A stretch of DNA of 64,000 nt from JAAYCT01 sp964499575 (lineage in GTDB: Bacteria > Bacillota > Clostridia > Saccharofermentanales > Saccharofermentanaceae), in contig CAZCLK010000005.1 of the NCBI GenBank assembly GCA_964499575.1, forward strand, positions 1-64,000, given 5' to 3'. Position 1 is the first letter of the stretch; each line of letters starts with the position of its first letter. A model generated the notes under the pieces. It was given only the letters and a program-made list of their open reading frames with translations. It was not told the DNA's origin and searched no databases. Positions 27,701 to 35,107 of the stretch are shown in pieces. The position numbers were made by a program, and so were the translations under genes.

Positions 27701-28346
27701 GGTATAACTTGGCCTTTTCGGCCTGTTCTTTCAACGGACCGACCTGATCGGAAAGCTCGCCGAGGATATCGGAGATGCGAATCAAATTCTGCTCGGCGGA
27801 AAGGAGTTTGCGCTCCGCCTCTTCCTTCCTCGCCTTAAATTTGACAATACCGGATGCCTCTTCCAGGACTTTCCTTCTGTCTTCGGAACGGGTGCTCAGA
27901 ATGTCGTCAATCCGGCCCTGCCCGACAATCGAATAGCCGTCCTTACCCAGGCCGGTGTCCATAAAAAGCTGCAGTATATCTTTCAGTCGGCAATTAACGT
28001 GATTGATCTGATATTCGCTCTCGCCCGAACGGTAGAGCCGACGGGTGACTTGAATTTCCGAATAATCGATATCCAGATGCCGGTCACTGTTGTCGATGGT
28101 AATCGATACTTCGGCGAAGTTCATTGCCCTTCTCGACTGCGTGCCGTTGAAAATGACATCCTCCATTTTTCCGCCGCGAAGTGTCCGGACGCTCTGCTCG
28201 CCGAGCACCCAGCGAACAGCGTCTGTCACATTGGACTTCCCGCTTCCGTTCGGTCCGACGATCGCGGTCATACCCTTATCAAACTCGATCAGGGTATATT
28301 CCGGAAATGACTTAAAGCCCTGGATTTCGATTTTTTTGAGATGCAT
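24780..28346 (-). CDS. smc: Chromosome segregation protein SMC
   Basis: The 1188-residue condensin ATPase that organises and separates chromosomes with ScpA and ScpB. The N-terminal head has GPNGSGKSN (31-39), the two long coiled coils flank a hinge in the middle (about 510-680, with GSLTGGSIRRQG), and the C-terminal head has the signature LSGGERCLTAIA and Walker B CVLDEVEAALDD. The length is typical. The ribosome site GGAAGG is about 13 bases from the ATG, somewhat far. Order rnc-smc-ftsY is the Firmicutes standard. Confidence 0.97.
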   Translation of the reverse strand: MHLKKIEIQGFKSFPEYTLIEFDKGMTAIVGPNGSGKSNVTDAVRWVLGEQSVRTLRGGKMEDVIFNGTQSRRAMNFAEVSITIDNSDRHLDIDYSEIQVTRRLYRSGESEYQINHVNCRLKDILQLFMDTGLGKDGYSIVGQGRIDDILSTRSEDRRKVLEEASGIVKFKARKEEAERKLLSAEQNLIRISDILGELSDQVGPLKEQAEKAKLYHRTYDEWKEMDIGLTLHLIDRNQAFLSTADEEFSRINEEILRREDEILSLRDKNRLLTEKSSDIEDRLDKLRTDKADLGERIHEVQSALAVITDRRKQLSERLNSGQDDDSQARVQLERLDASVKDQASKIDTLKSQKDKYDQALQKKEEEMKSLIATLDQSLKKINASKVKMETLAEEIFDYKEQAQSLSSEIMLFDSKVKSLSDERVILISEKDKFSAISEDFQTQLSSVAAELSLAKKQFSGKQSKLDQLRSEAEEYRKQTDQKQREKDNVSFRIKTLQELESSKEGYQEPVRRLVSDAKTDRSLSGKIVGILGDLIHVPVKYETAIEIALGSAIHNIVTQTDGDAEDLIDYLKQNKHGRATFLPINTIKGRYLEDHQIKAAKSGKGFLGIASELVTFDDSIQEIIGNLLGRIAIVDTLKNAMDIAKSSGFSFRLVSLDGDVVNPGGSLTGGSIRRQGTGILGRARELETLPARVLNIDQEIQAIEKLFADSEEAGKIVARESKALDERIRDLSVLTAKLESEATGRSTEMKRLETRLEIVDKELRTLSTKRLTVQSDHEELLLALKEHDKELSLIRASLDQSDLDHKEVQNELDDLRSDISDLRISAESVAISLAGALEISDMLEREKQGFSTGLQKILAEREQAKVEIIRLAGEEEEKSVIRDELLEKDASIEESVKQLIIEKDEIEQQLSGFIDRLSNSASGLAHCQTEQAKAEAKRERYLLEIDEHKNRMWEDHEITYDNAQSYRLEIDSVQALQKRITELKNEIRDIGPINANAIEEYAKVSDRFEFMSKQKEDIEKARADLQKIIGELVAEMREQFLKHFAIINENFNTVFSDLFNGGTAEIILDDNEDVLTCDIDIRAQPPGKRLQSISLLSGGERCLTAIAILFAILQLRPSPFCVLDEVEAALDDVNISRFTEFVRRYTAKSQFILVTHRKGTMEACDRMYGVTMQERGISKILSMRLDNS

Positions 28347-28383
28347 TGAAGAACGATCCTTCCATCGGTGATTACAGATTAAG

Positions 28384-28412
28384 ATTATATACCAAAAACA
28401 ACGATTAATGAA
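28384..28412 (-). promoter_or_regulatory. Possible promoter of smc-ftsY
   Basis: A perfect TATAAT (28384-28389) with a weak -35 TTCATT (28407-28412) 17 bases upstream, in the rnc-smc gap of 138 bases. Confidence 0.5.
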
Positions 28413-28484
28413 ACGACGGGAGAAACGTTCCGGACCCCTAAAATATTGTGCCTTATCCGTCTGCCATGGAACGAAAAACCGGCA

Positions 28485-29201
28485 TTATTCTTGGGTAAGT
28501 ATATTGTCGAATGCGTTTTTTGCGGCGTTCTGCTCCGCTTGCTTCTTGCTTCTTCCCGCGCCCTTGCCCAAAACAGCGACGCCTTGCATGACTGCCGCTT
28601 GGTAGATACGATCATGAACCGGTCCGCTTTCTTCGAGAATAACAAAAGAGACCGGCGCTCGCGAAGGATTGCTCTGGGACCATTCCAATAATTTACTTTT
28701 ATAGTCGAAAACAAGTGTCCCGTCGACAGCCCGGCTGATCGCTTCGTTCAGGATGTTCAGAATCGCGTTCTTTGCCCTTTCAAATCCCCCGTCCAAATAG
28801 ATGGCCGCGAATATTGCCTCCATGGCACACGAGAGATTGGAAGGCTTCTGGCGGCCTCCTGAGGCATCCTCGCCGCGGCCGAGGAGCAGAAGGCTTCCGA
28901 CATCCATCCGTTCCGCGATCTCGGCAAGCATCGATTCGCAAACGATTAACGCGCGGGTTTTTGAAAGGTAACCTTCGTCCCGTTTGGTTTTCCTGTGAAA
29001 AAGTTCTTCGGCGATTACGAAATCCAATACTCCGTCGCCCAAAAATTCAAGCCGCTCGTTATCCTCGATCCCTTTGTTCTTCGATTCATACGCAAAGGAT
29101 GAATGTGTTAACGCGTTCATCAGAAGCCGGCTGTCCGAAAAGCGGTAGCCCAACGCCTCCTGTAAACGCGATAACTTTTCGTTCGGTATCGAATCATCCA
29201 T
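28485..29201 (-). CDS. rnc: Ribonuclease III
   Basis: Cuts double-stranded RNA, including rRNA precursors. The 238-residue protein has the nuclease signature NERLEFLGDGVLDFV with its catalytic acidic residues, a second acidic site in AMEAIFAAIYLDGG, and a C-terminal double-stranded RNA-binding domain (from about 160, DYKSKLLEWSQ to KKQAEQNAAKNA). AAGGGA precedes the ATG. It starts only 18 bases after the acpP terminator, so read-through probably drives it. Confidence 0.96.
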   Translation of the reverse strand: MDDSIPNEKLSRLQEALGYRFSDSRLLMNALTHSSFAYESKNKGIEDNERLEFLGDGVLDFVIAEELFHRKTKRDEGYLSKTRALIVCESMLAEIAERMDVGSLLLLGRGEDASGGRQKPSNLSCAMEAIFAAIYLDGGFERAKNAILNILNEAISRAVDGTLVFDYKSKLLEWSQSNPSRAPVSFVILEESGPVHDRIYQAAVMQGVAVLGKGAGRSKKQAEQNAAKNAFDNILTQE

Positions 29202-29218
29202 AAAATGTATCCCTTATG

Positions 29219-29242
29219 CAAAAAAGCTCCCGTGAAGGAGCT
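29219..29242 (-). terminator. Terminator or attenuator between acpP and rnc
   Basis: AGCTCC and GGAGCT arms with a 6-base loop followed by six T residues on the minus strand, immediately before rnc. Confidence 0.7.
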
Positions 29243-29269
29243 CAAATGCTGTTAAGCCGAAAAATTACA

Positions 29270-29509
29270 TTAAGAATTAGCCTTAATAAAGTCGATCGCG
29301 TCGCCGACGGTCTTGATGCGCTCCGCTTCCTCATCGGGAATGGAGATTCCGAACTCCTGCTCCATAGCCATGACCAACTCGACCATATCCAGTGAATCAG
29401 CGTTCAAATCATCAATCAAACTGGATTCCGGAGATATCGAATCCCCGTCAATCCCCAGTTGCTCAATGAGTATCGCCTTAACGTTTTCAAAAATCGGATC
29501 ACCTGTCAT
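29270..29509 (-). CDS. acpP: Acyl carrier protein
   Basis: Carries growing acyl chains in fatty acid synthesis on a phosphopantetheine arm. The 79-residue acidic protein has the attachment serine in DDLNADSLDMVEL (Ser39). The ATG at 29509 follows AGGAGG. A strong promoter and a palindrome lie upstream; rnc follows beyond a hairpin, and the plsX and fab genes often seen here are missing from the window. Confidence 0.96.
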   Translation of the reverse strand: MTGDPIFENVKAILIEQLGIDGDSISPESSLIDDLNADSLDMVELVMAMEQEFGISIPDEEAERIKTVGDAIDFIKANS

Positions 29510-29533
29510 CTGTATACCTCCTGAATGACTGCT

Positions 29534-29556
29534 CAAACAATCTGTTACATTGTTTG
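29534..29556. promoter_or_regulatory. Perfect palindrome overlapping the acpP -10, candidate operator
   Basis: CAAACAAT-N7-ATTGTTTG, 8-base perfect arms, covering part of the -10 hexamer and the start region of acpP transcription. It does not match the FapR or FabT consensus I remember. Confidence 0.5.
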
Positions 29557-29581
29557 TATCTGAACGCAAAGAAAATGTCAA
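29553..29581 (-). promoter_or_regulatory. Sigma-A promoter of acpP
   Basis: TTGACA (29576-29581), 17 bases and TACAAA (29553-29558) on the minus strand. Confidence 0.7.
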
Positions 29582-29622
29582 TACATGCACGCAAACTTTT
29601 CCAATATATTTTGAATTTCAAA

Positions 29623-30255
29623 CTATTCTGTGTTTTCAACGAGAAGACGGCGGTTTCGAATCAAATAATCCAATCCGGATACGATGGTCATAACGATGGC
29701 GATGGCAACAAAAATGTTTCCGATCAGTATGACGTTATAACGAATAACCTCCCCGGAGATGTTTTCGAAAATTCTCTGTGCGATTGATATGAACGTTGAC
29801 TCAAAGAACAGGAAAATGATTGCGATCATTTGCGTAACCGTTTTAATCTTGCCGATCGTTTCGGCGGCCATAATCACTCCGTTTTTGCTTGCAACCAAAC
29901 GCAGCCCCGTGACCATGAACTCTCTTAATACGATGACCACTACAAGAAAGGACGAGATTCTTCCAAGCTCGACAAAAGCGATCAGGACAGAAATGACCAG
30001 CATCTTGTCTGCCAGGGAATCCAGAAACTTTCCGAGATTGGTAATCATCTTGTACTTTCGGGCGATCGTCCCGTCAGCGTAATCCGTGATCGCCGCGACG
30101 ATGAAAAGAATTCCGGCAACGAGGATGCCGTTCGCGGTTATGAAATCATTCCATTCCTGAGGCTTGAATCCCCAAATGCTCAAAGGAAGCATGAAAACAA
30201 GAATCATCGGGATCAGTATGATCCTCAGCACAGAGAGTTTATTCGGAATATTCAT
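29623..30255 (-). CDS. pgsA: CDP-diacylglycerol-glycerol-3-phosphate 3-phosphatidyltransferase
   Basis: Makes phosphatidylglycerophosphate, the committed step to phosphatidylglycerol. The 210-residue membrane protein has several hydrophobic helices and the CDP-alcohol phosphotransferase motif spread over DYADGTIARKYKM and GKFLDSLADK (four aspartates). It starts inside the end of rimO (17-base overlap) with GGAG 9 bases before the ATG, so it is translationally linked to rimO. Confidence 0.94.
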   Translation of the reverse strand: MNIPNKLSVLRIILIPMILVFMLPLSIWGFKPQEWNDFITANGILVAGILFIVAAITDYADGTIARKYKMITNLGKFLDSLADKMLVISVLIAFVELGRISSFLVVVIVLREFMVTGLRLVASKNGVIMAAETIGKIKTVTQMIAIIFLFFESTFISIAQRIFENISGEVIRYNVILIGNIFVAIAIVMTIVSGLDYLIRNRRLLVENTE

Positions 30256-31609
30256 CAACAGTTACTCCAGTCATATCATAAGCGGAGAAATCTACAATCG
30301 ATACTCTGTATTTCCCGCCGATTTCAAGAGGCGATGAGGTCGCTAAAACATTGATTACCGGATCCACTTCGGGAGCTTCCCCATAAGACCTTCCAATGTA
30401 AAATATACCATCTTCAGACACGGAATCAATAGTAACCCACACAGTCGTGCCGATTCTCGCCGCATTGGCTTGTAGAGAGATACCGTTCTGGAGGGTCATC
30501 AGCCGGTCAAACCGGTCCTGAGCGATCTCCGGCAACACGGGATCACTCATCCCGTATGCCCGTGTTCCTTCTTCGGCGGAAAAAACAAAGCACCCGAGCC
30601 GGTCAAAGGACCATTCTCCGACCCGATGCAGTAAATTTTCAAACTCTTCTTCGGTTTCTCCGGGGAACCCGACAATCACCGTCGACCTAAGGACGATATC
30701 CGGAACTGCGTCACGCAACCCCGATATCATGGAAGAAATATCCGAAACTCTGTCTCTTCTTCCCATGCGAAACAGAACGCGGTCGTCCCCGTGCTGTACC
30801 GGAATATCAAGATAGTGTAAAACCTTAGGGTTCGATTTGATCTCCTCGATCAGTTCATCCGATATGCCGTCAAGATACGCATACATGATACGAACCGATG
30901 AGATATTCCCGATCGATGTGAGCGCCCTCAAAAGCTCGGGAAGTCTCCGTTTCCCATAAAGATCCTTACCGTACGATGTTGTGTCCTGTGCAGTTAAAAT
31001 GAGTTCCCGGTACCCCCGGTTTGCCAGTTCTTCGGCTTCGGAAATGATGTCTTCAAACGGTCGCGATCGAAAAGGACCGCGGATCATCGGGATTGCGCAA
31101 TACGCGCACGCATTGGAGCAACCCTCGGCAATCTTGAGCCAGGCGTAAGGATATGTTGAAACCTTACGACCGTATTTGAGATGTTCCATCCCGCCCGCTT
31201 CGGAAACACATAATTTGCATGTTTCTCCGGGATTGTCCGTAAGGGATCGGATAACCTTCGCGATATCGTGATAATGTCCTGTTCCCAACACAGCATCCAC
31301 TTCCGGAAGGTCAGTAAGTATCTCGTTCGGGTATCGCTGAGAGAGGCAACCGGTGACAATAATGTACGAGACATTGCCCCGGGGCTTCTTATAATCCGCC
31401 GCTTCCAGTATCGTGTCAATCGCTTCGGACTTGGCCTGCTCGATAAATCCACAGGTATTGATGACAATGACATCGGCGGATTCAAATGAAGGTACCATAA
31501 TAAATCCGTCGTTTTCCAAAATCGAGGTCATGCATTCGGCATCCACGAGGTTTTTGGAACAGCCCAACGTGACCAGAGCGACCTTGACCGGTTGTTTCAT
31601 ATCCGTCAT
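30239..31609 (-). CDS. rimO: Ribosomal protein S12 methylthiotransferase RimO
   Basis: A radical-SAM enzyme that adds a methylthio group to an aspartate of S12. The 456-residue protein has the N-terminal UPF0004 domain (LGCSKNLVDAE, with cluster cysteines), the radical-SAM CxxxCxxC in GCSNACAYCAIP, and a C-terminal TRAM domain. The GCSKN start distinguishes it from MiaB. ATG 31609 follows AAGGAG. It lies between recX and pgsA on one strand. Confidence 0.95.
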   Translation of the reverse strand: MTDMKQPVKVALVTLGCSKNLVDAECMTSILENDGFIMVPSFESADVIVINTCGFIEQAKSEAIDTILEAADYKKPRGNVSYIIVTGCLSQRYPNEILTDLPEVDAVLGTGHYHDIAKVIRSLTDNPGETCKLCVSEAGGMEHLKYGRKVSTYPYAWLKIAEGCSNACAYCAIPMIRGPFRSRPFEDIISEAEELANRGYRELILTAQDTTSYGKDLYGKRRLPELLRALTSIGNISSVRIMYAYLDGISDELIEEIKSNPKVLHYLDIPVQHGDDRVLFRMGRRDRVSDISSMISGLRDAVPDIVLRSTVIVGFPGETEEEFENLLHRVGEWSFDRLGCFVFSAEEGTRAYGMSDPVLPEIAQDRFDRLMTLQNGISLQANAARIGTTVWVTIDSVSEDGIFYIGRSYGEAPEVDPVINVLATSSPLEIGGKYRVSIVDFSAYDMTGVTVDEYSE

Positions 31610-31636
31610 GAGGACTCCTTGAATAAGAGATAGATA

Positions 31637-32140
31637 CTATTCTACTTCAATAAAGAAATTACTCAAGGCATACGAGATTAAATCGTACGAATACCCGCGA
31701 CTGACCAGAAGTCTTGATACCTTTGCCAATGTTGAACGGTATTTGTCCCGGCTTACCGCGACCGGTCCGTCCGATTTAAAAAAACAGCGTAGAAAGTCCG
31801 TTATGGTTTCAGAGTCGGACAGCGATTCCGAAAGCACTTTTTCCGCGATGGATTCGGAAACTCCGCGGGAGAGCATTCGCGCATGCAAGCGCGGGCGGCC
31901 TTCCGCCTGGGCGCCTCTTCTGGATAAAAGGATCGCACGGGCGATTCGTTCGTCGTTAATATACCCGTCTTCGATCAGACCGGATACGACAGACGTGCTC
32001 ATTTCCGCAGAAAAACCTTTGCGGATCAAATAATCGTTGACCTTTCCGCTTGTTTTCGCGGACGTACCGATATAGAAGACAGCCGCTTCTCTCGCCGCAG
32101 AATGTGATGAAAAATCGATATTCGCGTCGAACTGAATCAA
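31637..32140 (-). CDS. recX: Regulatory protein RecX
   Basis: A 167-residue inhibitor/modulator of RecA filaments. The helical repeats are recognisable (KVNDYLIRKGF, GYINDERIARAIL, RRGAQAEGRPRLHARMLSRG in part). The start is uncertain: the TTG at 32140 touches the GGAGG sequence with no spacing, and the only nearby alternative is an ATT one codon later. The usual N-terminal strand region of longer RecX proteins is missing. Follows recA directly, as in most bacteria. Confidence 0.85.
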   Translation of the reverse strand: MIQFDANIDFSSHSAAREAAVFYIGTSAKTSGKVNDYLIRKGFSAEMSTSVVSGLIEDGYINDERIARAILLSRRGAQAEGRPRLHARMLSRGVSESIAEKVLSESLSDSETITDFLRCFFKSDGPVAVSRDKYRSTLAKVSRLLVSRGYSYDLISYALSNFFIEVE

Positions 32141-32198
32141 CCTCCAAACCGCTCGTTGATTTCATGCGTGATGTTCCCGACCTGAGCCGCGGAGGATT

Positions 32199-33317
32199 CT
32201 ACAGATCGATACCGAGGATCTCGGAATCGAGGGATACATCCTCCCGGTCGTCGGACGGCTCGTCGGCTCCAGAAGAAGAATTGTCAATACTTCCGCGTAT
32301 GGTCGCTTCGATCTCGTCACGGACGTTCGGGTTTTCCTTGAGATATACACGCGCGTTATCCTTACCCTGGCCGATCCGTTCGCCTTTATAGGAAAACCAT
32401 GATCCGCTCTTGTCAATGATGTCTTTGGCAACGCCGAGATCAATGATGCAACCTTCTTTGGAAATACCCTCGCCGTACATTATATCGAATTCCGCTTCCT
32501 TAAACGGAGGCGCCACTTTGTTCTTAACCACCTTGACGCGCGTATGGTTGCCGACGATTTCGTTACCGACACGCAAACTCTCGGTACGCCGGACGTCCAG
32601 ACGAACCGACGCGTAAAACTTTAGCGCACGGCCGCCCGGGGTTGTCTCCGGATTACCGAACATAATACCGACTTTCTCTCGAAGTTGATTAATAAAGATA
32701 CATACTGTGCTGGATTTGCTGATAACGCCGGCCAACTTGCGCAATGCCTGAGACATCAGCCGGGCCTGAAGACCGACGTGGGAATCCCCCATTTCACCGT
32801 CAATCTCAGCCTTCGGCACCAATGCGGCAACCGAGTCGACGACAACGACATCCACCGCGCCGCTTCGTACGAGCGCCTCGGTGATCTCAAGGGCCTGTTC
32901 GCCCGTGTCCGGCTGAGAAACAATCAATTCGTCGATATTGACGCCGATCCTGCTGGCATAGGTTGGATCAAGGGCATGTTCGGCATCGATGAAGGCTGCG
33001 GTCCCGCCGTCTTTCTGCGCTTCGGCGACAATGTGCAGTGCTACTGTGGTCTTACCGGAGGACTCGGGCCCGAATATTTCGACGACACGTCCCTTCGGTA
33101 CTCCGCCGACGCCGAGAGCGATATCCAGTGAAAGAGCTCCGGTCGGAATGACTTCCACCTGAACGTTAACGCGATCGCCGAGTTTCATAATCGCGCCCTT
33201 TCCGAATTGTTTCTCAATCTGAAGCAGAGCCGAATCCAGGGCTCTTTCTCTCTCGGTGTTGGATTTCTGCGAAATTTCCTGATCGGACTTCCCGGGACCC
33301 TTGTTTGCCTTTGCCAT
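32199..33317 (-). CDS. recA: Recombinase RecA
   Basis: Catalyses strand exchange and triggers LexA cleavage. The 372-residue protein has Walker A GPESSGKT (83-90), the DNA-binding loops, INQLREKVG and the acidic C-terminal tail. The ATG at 33317 has AAGGAGG 6 bases upstream; the frame runs 13 codons further up through the SOS operator and is not used. It has its own promoter and LexA box. Confidence 0.98.
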   Translation of the reverse strand: MAKANKGPGKSDQEISQKSNTERERALDSALLQIEKQFGKGAIMKLGDRVNVQVEVIPTGALSLDIALGVGGVPKGRVVEIFGPESSGKTTVALHIVAEAQKDGGTAAFIDAEHALDPTYASRIGVNIDELIVSQPDTGEQALEITEALVRSGAVDVVVVDSVAALVPKAEIDGEMGDSHVGLQARLMSQALRKLAGVISKSSTVCIFINQLREKVGIMFGNPETTPGGRALKFYASVRLDVRRTESLRVGNEIVGNHTRVKVVKNKVAPPFKEAEFDIMYGEGISKEGCIIDLGVAKDIIDKSGSWFSYKGERIGQGKDNARVYLKENPNVRDEIEATIRGSIDNSSSGADEPSDDREDVSLDSEILGIDL

Positions 33318-33331
33318 GCGTGCCTCCTTGA

Positions 33332-33345
33332 CGAACATACGTTCT
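33332..33345. promoter_or_regulatory. LexA (DinR) SOS box of recA
   Basis: CGAACATACGTTCT, a near-perfect match to the Gram-positive SOS consensus (GAAC-N4-GTTC core), between the -10 hexamer and the recA start, where bound LexA would block transcription. Confidence 0.85.
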
Positions 33346-33355
33346 ATTAACACCA

Positions 33356-33384
33356 ATTATACGAATAGTTTACACGAACGTCAA
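33356..33384 (-). promoter_or_regulatory. Sigma-A promoter of recA
   Basis: TTGACG (33379-33384), 17 bases and a perfect TATAAT (33356-33361) on the minus strand. Confidence 0.85.
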
Positions 33385-33433
33385 TCGATTTATCGACATC
33401 TTTTCGACAATTACGACGGTTTTCGCGAAAAGG

Positions 33434-35107
33434 TCAAGACGCGCGGCGACTTTTCTTCTTCGTAAAACGCTCCGATACCCGTTCGAGGAAGGAACGAAGT
33501 TCCGGCATCTTCAGAAGGGCCGCGCAAGCGATATAAACAAGAAGACCGATGACGGCCTTGATCGCGACATAAAGAAACTCCATGATCTTTCCATCGGGCT
33601 GATAACGAATCATATTCACAAAATACAAAGCCGCGACCAGCGCCGCTAAGCAGACCGACGCCTTAAGGACAAATGATAAGATTCCTTTCGGGACCAGTTC
33701 TTTGTTCCTGCGATAATTGAGCACCAGAAAAAGCGCGGACATGATGCCGGCAAGAGAATAGGACAGGGTAAGATAGATTGGCTTGGGGTCGGGATTCAGG
33801 GAGATCAGCACGTAATTGCTGAAAAAAACGACCAACAAACTGATACACCCGGAAAAAAGCGGCATTTTGGTCTTTCCGATCGCATAATAGGCTTGGTTGT
33901 AAATGAAGATCACGGTTTGAATGATGACTGCCGCGGAATAGCCGAGCAGGAGAATCGAAGTGTTTTTGACCTGTCCTTCCGAAAAGTTACTGCTCCATCG
34001 AAAAACAGCGGTGATAATGTCACTCGGCATCATGATTAAAAGCCCGGACATCGGAATGGTCATGAACAGAGCATTCCGCAGTGACGACGATAAAAGTTCG
34101 GAAGCGCTCTTCAATTTCCCCGCAGCGAAATGACCGGCCAGGGACGGAAGCATCACGGAACCGACACCGACCGCGAAAATGCCGTAGGGCATTTGCCAAA
34201 GTTTTTCCGCCGCACCGATCGAAAATTGGAGATTTGTAAAGACATCCGCAAAATGGCTGATCACGATCGTATTCAGTTGGATGATCGAAGATGAAATCAG
34301 GATCGGGATCGCCAGAAAAAACAGAGATCGGAATCCCTCGTCTTTATGATCGAGACTGAAACGGAAATGCTTGAGGTATTTTTTACCGACCGCGACCTGA
34401 AACAAAAAATAAATCAGCGCGGCGGCCATGATACCGATAACAACACGGTAGAGCGCCCGGTCGCTCGGCCCGCCCCAAATGATAATCGCCAGCAGTACAA
34501 AGACATTGTAGACCGTCGGCCCCATCGCGGTTGCGGTGAATTTTTTGTACGCGTTCAGGATGCCGATCGAAAAGGCGGCAAGCATCATGAAAAATATCTG
34601 CGGGAAAAGAATCCGGGCGGCGTTGGAGGCAATCCGGACAATTTCGCTTTTGCCCGGGTCCGACCAAATGAGCGGATATACGAATTCCGCCAAAAGAATT
34701 CCGGCGATGACCATACCGCCCATGATGACCGCCGCGATGCTGATAAAGATGCTGACGCTCCGAAATCCTTTCTTCTCTTCACCCAAACGGATCGAACGCG
34801 CAAGCGACGGCGTGATTGCCGCCTGGATCGCTCCGCCGACCAAGAGCTGATAGACGAGATCCGGAATCAGGAATGAAAGTCTCCAAGACTCCCGAATTTC
34901 CTCGGGGAACTTGGACGCGATCAGCATCTCGCGGATAAAGCCGGTCGATTTGGACAGAATCAGTCCGATAATCACCAGAAATGTAGCCAAGGCAAAGCCC
35001 TTTTCGCGTGAAGGAGCGGAAAGGTTTACGGAAGGGGCCCCGCGTGACACAGTATCGGGTTGCCCGGAAGTCTCCTTCGAATCGCCCGCAATTTTTTCGC
35101 GACTCAT
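33434..35107 (-). CDS. murJ: Lipid II flippase MurJ (MviN)
   Basis: A 557-residue polytopic membrane protein that moves lipid II across the membrane for peptidoglycan synthesis. After a hydrophilic N-terminus of about 35 residues come many hydrophobic helices and the family segment TGFIREMLIASKF, plus GAIQAAITPSLAR and the C-terminal basic tail KKKSRR. Its ATG overlaps the cinA TGA (ATGA). Last gene of the proC-to-murJ chain. Confidence 0.92.
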   Translation of the reverse strand: MSREKIAGDSKETSGQPDTVSRGAPSVNLSAPSREKGFALATFLVIIGLILSKSTGFIREMLIASKFPEEIRESWRLSFLIPDLVYQLLVGGAIQAAITPSLARSIRLGEEKKGFRSVSIFISIAAVIMGGMVIAGILLAEFVYPLIWSDPGKSEIVRIASNAARILFPQIFFMMLAAFSIGILNAYKKFTATAMGPTVYNVFVLLAIIIWGGPSDRALYRVVIGIMAAALIYFLFQVAVGKKYLKHFRFSLDHKDEGFRSLFFLAIPILISSSIIQLNTIVISHFADVFTNLQFSIGAAEKLWQMPYGIFAVGVGSVMLPSLAGHFAAGKLKSASELLSSSLRNALFMTIPMSGLLIMMPSDIITAVFRWSSNFSEGQVKNTSILLLGYSAAVIIQTVIFIYNQAYYAIGKTKMPLFSGCISLLVVFFSNYVLISLNPDPKPIYLTLSYSLAGIMSALFLVLNYRRNKELVPKGILSFVLKASVCLAALVAALYFVNMIRYQPDGKIMEFLYVAIKAVIGLLVYIACAALLKMPELRSFLERVSERFTKKKSRRAS

